DNA of 64,000 nt from Shewanella sp. AS1 (GTDB lineage Bacteria > Pseudomonadota > Gammaproteobacteria > Enterobacterales > Shewanellaceae), in NCBI RefSeq assembly GCF_021412565.1, contig NZ_JAKCLJ010000001.1, positions 186,001 through 250,000 of the forward strand, in the 5' to 3' direction. This document shows, piece after piece, positions 61,553 through 64,000 of this stretch. The first letter of the stretch is position 1, and each line of letters begins with the position of its first letter. Both the position numbers and the translations under genes were made by a program. The notes below the pieces were generated by a model, which did no database searches, was not told the DNA's origin, and saw only the letters and a program-made list of their open reading frames with translations.

Positions 61553-62782
61553 CTATTTTTTCTTTTTCAGTGCTTTCTGCTTTTTGCTGACAGTCTTGTC
61601 TTTTGCCTTGCTCTTTTTCTTCGACGGTGGCCGCGCTTCCTTATGCTTAGGACGCAGCTCCTCGATAATGCGGCGTTTCAGTGGTTGCTCGATATAACGT
61701 TCTATCTTGCCCACGATGCGCATGTCGTGTGCTTCGGCCAGAGAGATGGCCGTGCCCTTGTTGCCTGCGCGTCCGGTACGGCCGATGCGGTGTACGTAGG
61801 TGTCGGCAGAGCGTGGCATGTCGAAGTTGATCACATGGGTGATATCATCGATATCTATGCCGCGTGCGGCCACGTCGGTCGCTAGTAGCACATTGACTTC
61901 GCCTTTAGTGAAGCGTCCCAGCGCCTGAAAACGCGCCTTTTGCTCCATATCGCCACGCATAAAGGCGCAATCGATCCCGGCCTGACGCAGTTGTCCTTCT
62001 AGGCTGGCAACCACTTCACGGGTCTTCACGAAGACGATGGCGCGCTTAACCTCTTCCCGTTTAAGTATGTTGCACAGCAGGGCGAACTTGTGTTCCCTGT
62101 TATCGGCCAGATGGAGCCACTGGTGGATCTTGGCTTTCTCGCTACGGGGTGGCTTGGTCTCGATAGTGACGGGATTGGTCAGCAGAGTCTGGGCGAACTT
62201 GCTCACGCCGCCGCCCTCTAAGGTGGCTGAGAAGAGCATGTTTTGCTTACGTGAATGGGCCTGAATTGCTATCGACTGCACAGCCGAACTAAAGCCCATG
62301 TCCAGCATGCGATCCGCTTCATCGATAACAAAAATTTCTACCGCCTGGGCATCGAACAGATCTTTGTCGAGATATTCCATCAAGCGTCCGGGCGTAGCCA
62401 CCAGAATGTCGATATTCTCTTTTAAGGCTTTTTCTTGGGGCGCATAGGGAACGCCGCCTGTGATGATGGCGATATCCAGATCTAACCCTGTGGCGAGGTG
62501 ACAGGCGTATCTGTGTACCTGACTGGCCAGCTCACGGGTAGGGGTTAAGATCAGCACTCGGGCCTGGCCTGAGAAGCGGCGCGGAAAATCGATCAGGTGC
62601 TGCAGCGCAGGCAGTAAGAAGCTCGCCGTTTTACCCGTTCCTGTGGGCGCGCGAGCCAGAAGATCCTGCTGCTCTAGGCCTAAGGGAATGGTTTGTTGCT
62701 GAATCGTGGTAGGCGTCTTGTGCCCCATCGCCTTGAGAGTATCGAGTAAGGTCTCATCAAGGTGGAAATCGTCAAATTGCAT
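61553..62782 (-). CDS. srmB: DEAD-box RNA helicase SrmB
   Basis: From the ATG at 62782 (409 residues) this is a DEAD-box helicase with APTGTGKT (motif I), PTRELA (Ia), TPGR (Ib), DEAD (II), SAT (III), and HRIGRTGR (VI), followed by a very basic lysine-rich tail. The segments FHLDETLLDTLKAMG, LLPALQHLIDFPRR and RMLDMGFSSAV fit SrmB, which helps 50S ribosome assembly in the cytoplasm. The neighbouring trmN6 gene is also a neighbour in E. coli. An upstream ATG (62821) is open but lacks family similarity. Confidence 0.9.
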   Translation of the reverse strand: MQFDDFHLDETLLDTLKAMGHKTPTTIQQQTIPLGLEQQDLLARAPTGTGKTASFLLPALQHLIDFPRRFSGQARVLILTPTRELASQVHRYACHLATGLDLDIAIITGGVPYAPQEKALKENIDILVATPGRLMEYLDKDLFDAQAVEIFVIDEADRMLDMGFSSAVQSIAIQAHSRKQNMLFSATLEGGGVSKFAQTLLTNPVTIETKPPRSEKAKIHQWLHLADNREHKFALLCNILKREEVKRAIVFVKTREVVASLEGQLRQAGIDCAFMRGDMEQKARFQALGRFTKGEVNVLLATDVAARGIDIDDITHVINFDMPRSADTYVHRIGRTGRAGNKGTAISLAEAHDMRIVGKIERYIEQPLKRRIIEELRPKHKEARPPSKKKSKAKDKTVSKKQKALKKKK

Positions 62783-62873
62783 GCGCGGCGTCTCAATAAA
62801 TAATAGCGCGGCATTATACACCCAAAAGTGGCCTGAGTGCGAGAGACCAGGATAACCTCTGCGGCTTTCAGGG

Positions 62874-63587
62874 CTAGAGCTTAAGGTAAAAATCCCGTGT
62901 CAGGTCGATCATGGCCTGAGTGTATTGCCCTTGCTTGGTGCGTATGGTCAGTGACTGGCGAAGGGGGGCGGTTTGTGTCTCTTCTGTTATATGGCCGATA
63001 AGCAGAAGATGCCTGTGGGCTTGTTTGCCTTCGACGCTGCTCACATCCAGCAGCGCCTCTAGACTCAGGCTGTGGCGGGGGAGAAGCGCGATAAACTCAA
63101 TCAGGCTGACACTTGGCAGAATAAGGCTCGCCTGACCATTGGGGAGCAAAAGCCTTTGAATACAATCGAGCAGCGCCTGAAAGTCTAGGCTGCTGGTGTG
63201 TCTGGCCTGGGCTCTGGTGGTTTTCTGTGACTGGGGGCCGTTGGCAAAATAGGGGGGATTACAGAGAATATGGTCGAAACGCTGCGCCGTGGCCTCACTC
63301 CAGCGGGTAACCGACTGATGGATAAGCACCATGCGATCGCGCCAGGGGCTGGCATCCATATTGGCCTGACAATCGAGCGCGGCGCCTGCGTCTATTTCGA
63401 TAGCGGTGATCTTAGCCCTGCTGCGCTGCGCCGCCATTAGAGAGAGTAAACCGCTGCCTGCGCCGATATCCAGAATATGATTTGCCCTGGTAAGGGGCGC
63501 CCAGGCACCGAGCACGACGCCATCGGTACTCACGGGCATGCCGCAGTGACTGTCCTGAATGTGAAATTGTTTAAAACTAAAAGGCAT
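62874..63587 (-). CDS. trmN6: tRNA1(Val) (adenine(37)-N6)-methyltransferase
   Basis: A 237-residue SAM-dependent enzyme that methylates A37 of tRNA1-Val. FKQFHIQDSHCGMPVSTDGVVLGAW is the typical start; ILDIGAGSGLLSLMAA is the SAM-binding loop, and ILCNPPYFANGPQS carries the catalytic NPPY motif. It is E. coli YfiC's homologue. It is 91 bases from srmB, and the two may share a promoter. Confidence 0.9.
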   Translation of the reverse strand: MPFSFKQFHIQDSHCGMPVSTDGVVLGAWAPLTRANHILDIGAGSGLLSLMAAQRSRAKITAIEIDAGAALDCQANMDASPWRDRMVLIHQSVTRWSEATAQRFDHILCNPPYFANGPQSQKTTRAQARHTSSLDFQALLDCIQRLLLPNGQASLILPSVSLIEFIALLPRHSLSLEALLDVSSVEGKQAHRHLLLIGHITEETQTAPLRQSLTIRTKQGQYTQAMIDLTRDFYLKL

Positions 63588-64000
63588 GGGGTTGGATTAT
63601 GGCCTTAGGATGGGGAGATTGTACGTGATTCTTGCTGCCCTAGACAGGCGCGCCTTAAGGATCGCTTTGTTCATTAAATGGAGTCTAGCTGTAAAGGGTG
63701 TGATAATTTGGTTCTCGTTTTGCTAAATCCTTGCTGTTAAATGCGCCATGCTGCTTGAGTTTGCTTGTTAATCCCTGGGGATTTTGATAATAGTATCACC
63801 GTCCTTTTGCGGGATTTATCCGCAAATTGGCCCAGGTAATCGAGTTTGAGTGCATAGTTAGCGTCAGTTAATCCTGCAGTTGTTCAATAAATAACCCATA
63901 CAGGGTTGGATTTACCATTCTATAGTGTAATTAAAGATTTACACCGATATATTGCAGTGACCTCTGAGTCACTGCCCATTAAGTGATTAATTATAATTAT
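63588..64000. other. 413-base right-end intergenic region
   Basis: No gene seen. CAGTGAC and GTCACTG (63955-63974) form a short dyad around CTCTGA. The sequence is AT-rich near the right end and may contain promoters for genes outside the window. Confidence 0.4.

Overview
The window reads as chromosome of a marine gammaproteobacterium of the genus Shewanella. The signs are a tkt-epd-pgk-fba block beside metK, a MipA/DUF3019/two-component cluster, a subtilisin with a GlyGly-CTERM tail, DUF2956 and DUF481 proteins, a lipoprotein resembling the first domain of MtrC/OmcA-type surface cytochromes, and srmB next to trmN6. The species is inferred from gene content, not proven. No rRNA, tRNA, CRISPR array or prophage was seen.

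Region by region. 1-5.8 kb: end of yjjX, a GNAT acetyltransferase, a small membrane protein, a Na+/H+-dicarboxylate symporter, a META lipoprotein, a GAF protein with a decayed GGDEF domain, a second GNAT protein and a small unknown. 5.8-13.2 kb: metK behind a MetJ operator, then tkt, epd, pgk and fba (pentose phosphate, PLP precursor supply and central glycolysis/gluconeogenesis). 13.4-20.4 kb: YjfB-like peptide, DsbD-like thiol reductase, OmpA-like periplasmic protein, OhrR regulator, short GlpD-type dehydrogenase, rlmC and chrA. 20.4-29.5 kb: an RstBA-like two-component system in an operon with a DUF3019 protein and MipA, divergent from a 1781-residue exported subtilisin. Two near-identical sites resembling RstA boxes lie between them, one near each promoter. 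29.6-38 kb: a 1404-residue fused formate dehydrogenase, a pentapeptide-repeat potassium channel, prfB with its programmed frameshift, and lysS.

38.2-41.6 kb is foreign: an IS110-family transposase with a long structured 5' non-coding end (candidate bridge RNA) and two HNH endonuclease genes, bracketed by a perfect 71-bp inverted repeat. 41.7-47.6 kb holds small membrane and envelope genes (DUF4019, CPBP protease, DUF2956, ABC exporter, LysE, DUF481).

47.9-52.4 kb is the most unusual locus. Two paralogous ToxR/ToxS-like pairs (membrane-anchored winged-helix regulator plus small membrane partner) flank a Tat-exported di-heme protein of split-Soret type and a heme-free lipoprotein resembling the N-terminal domain of outer-surface cytochromes. 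I propose a sensed envelope redox module.

52.4-64 kb: an unknown two-TM protein, a PAS sensor with a decayed GGDEF domain, a small radical SAM protein, an RND efflux pair, srmB and trmN6.
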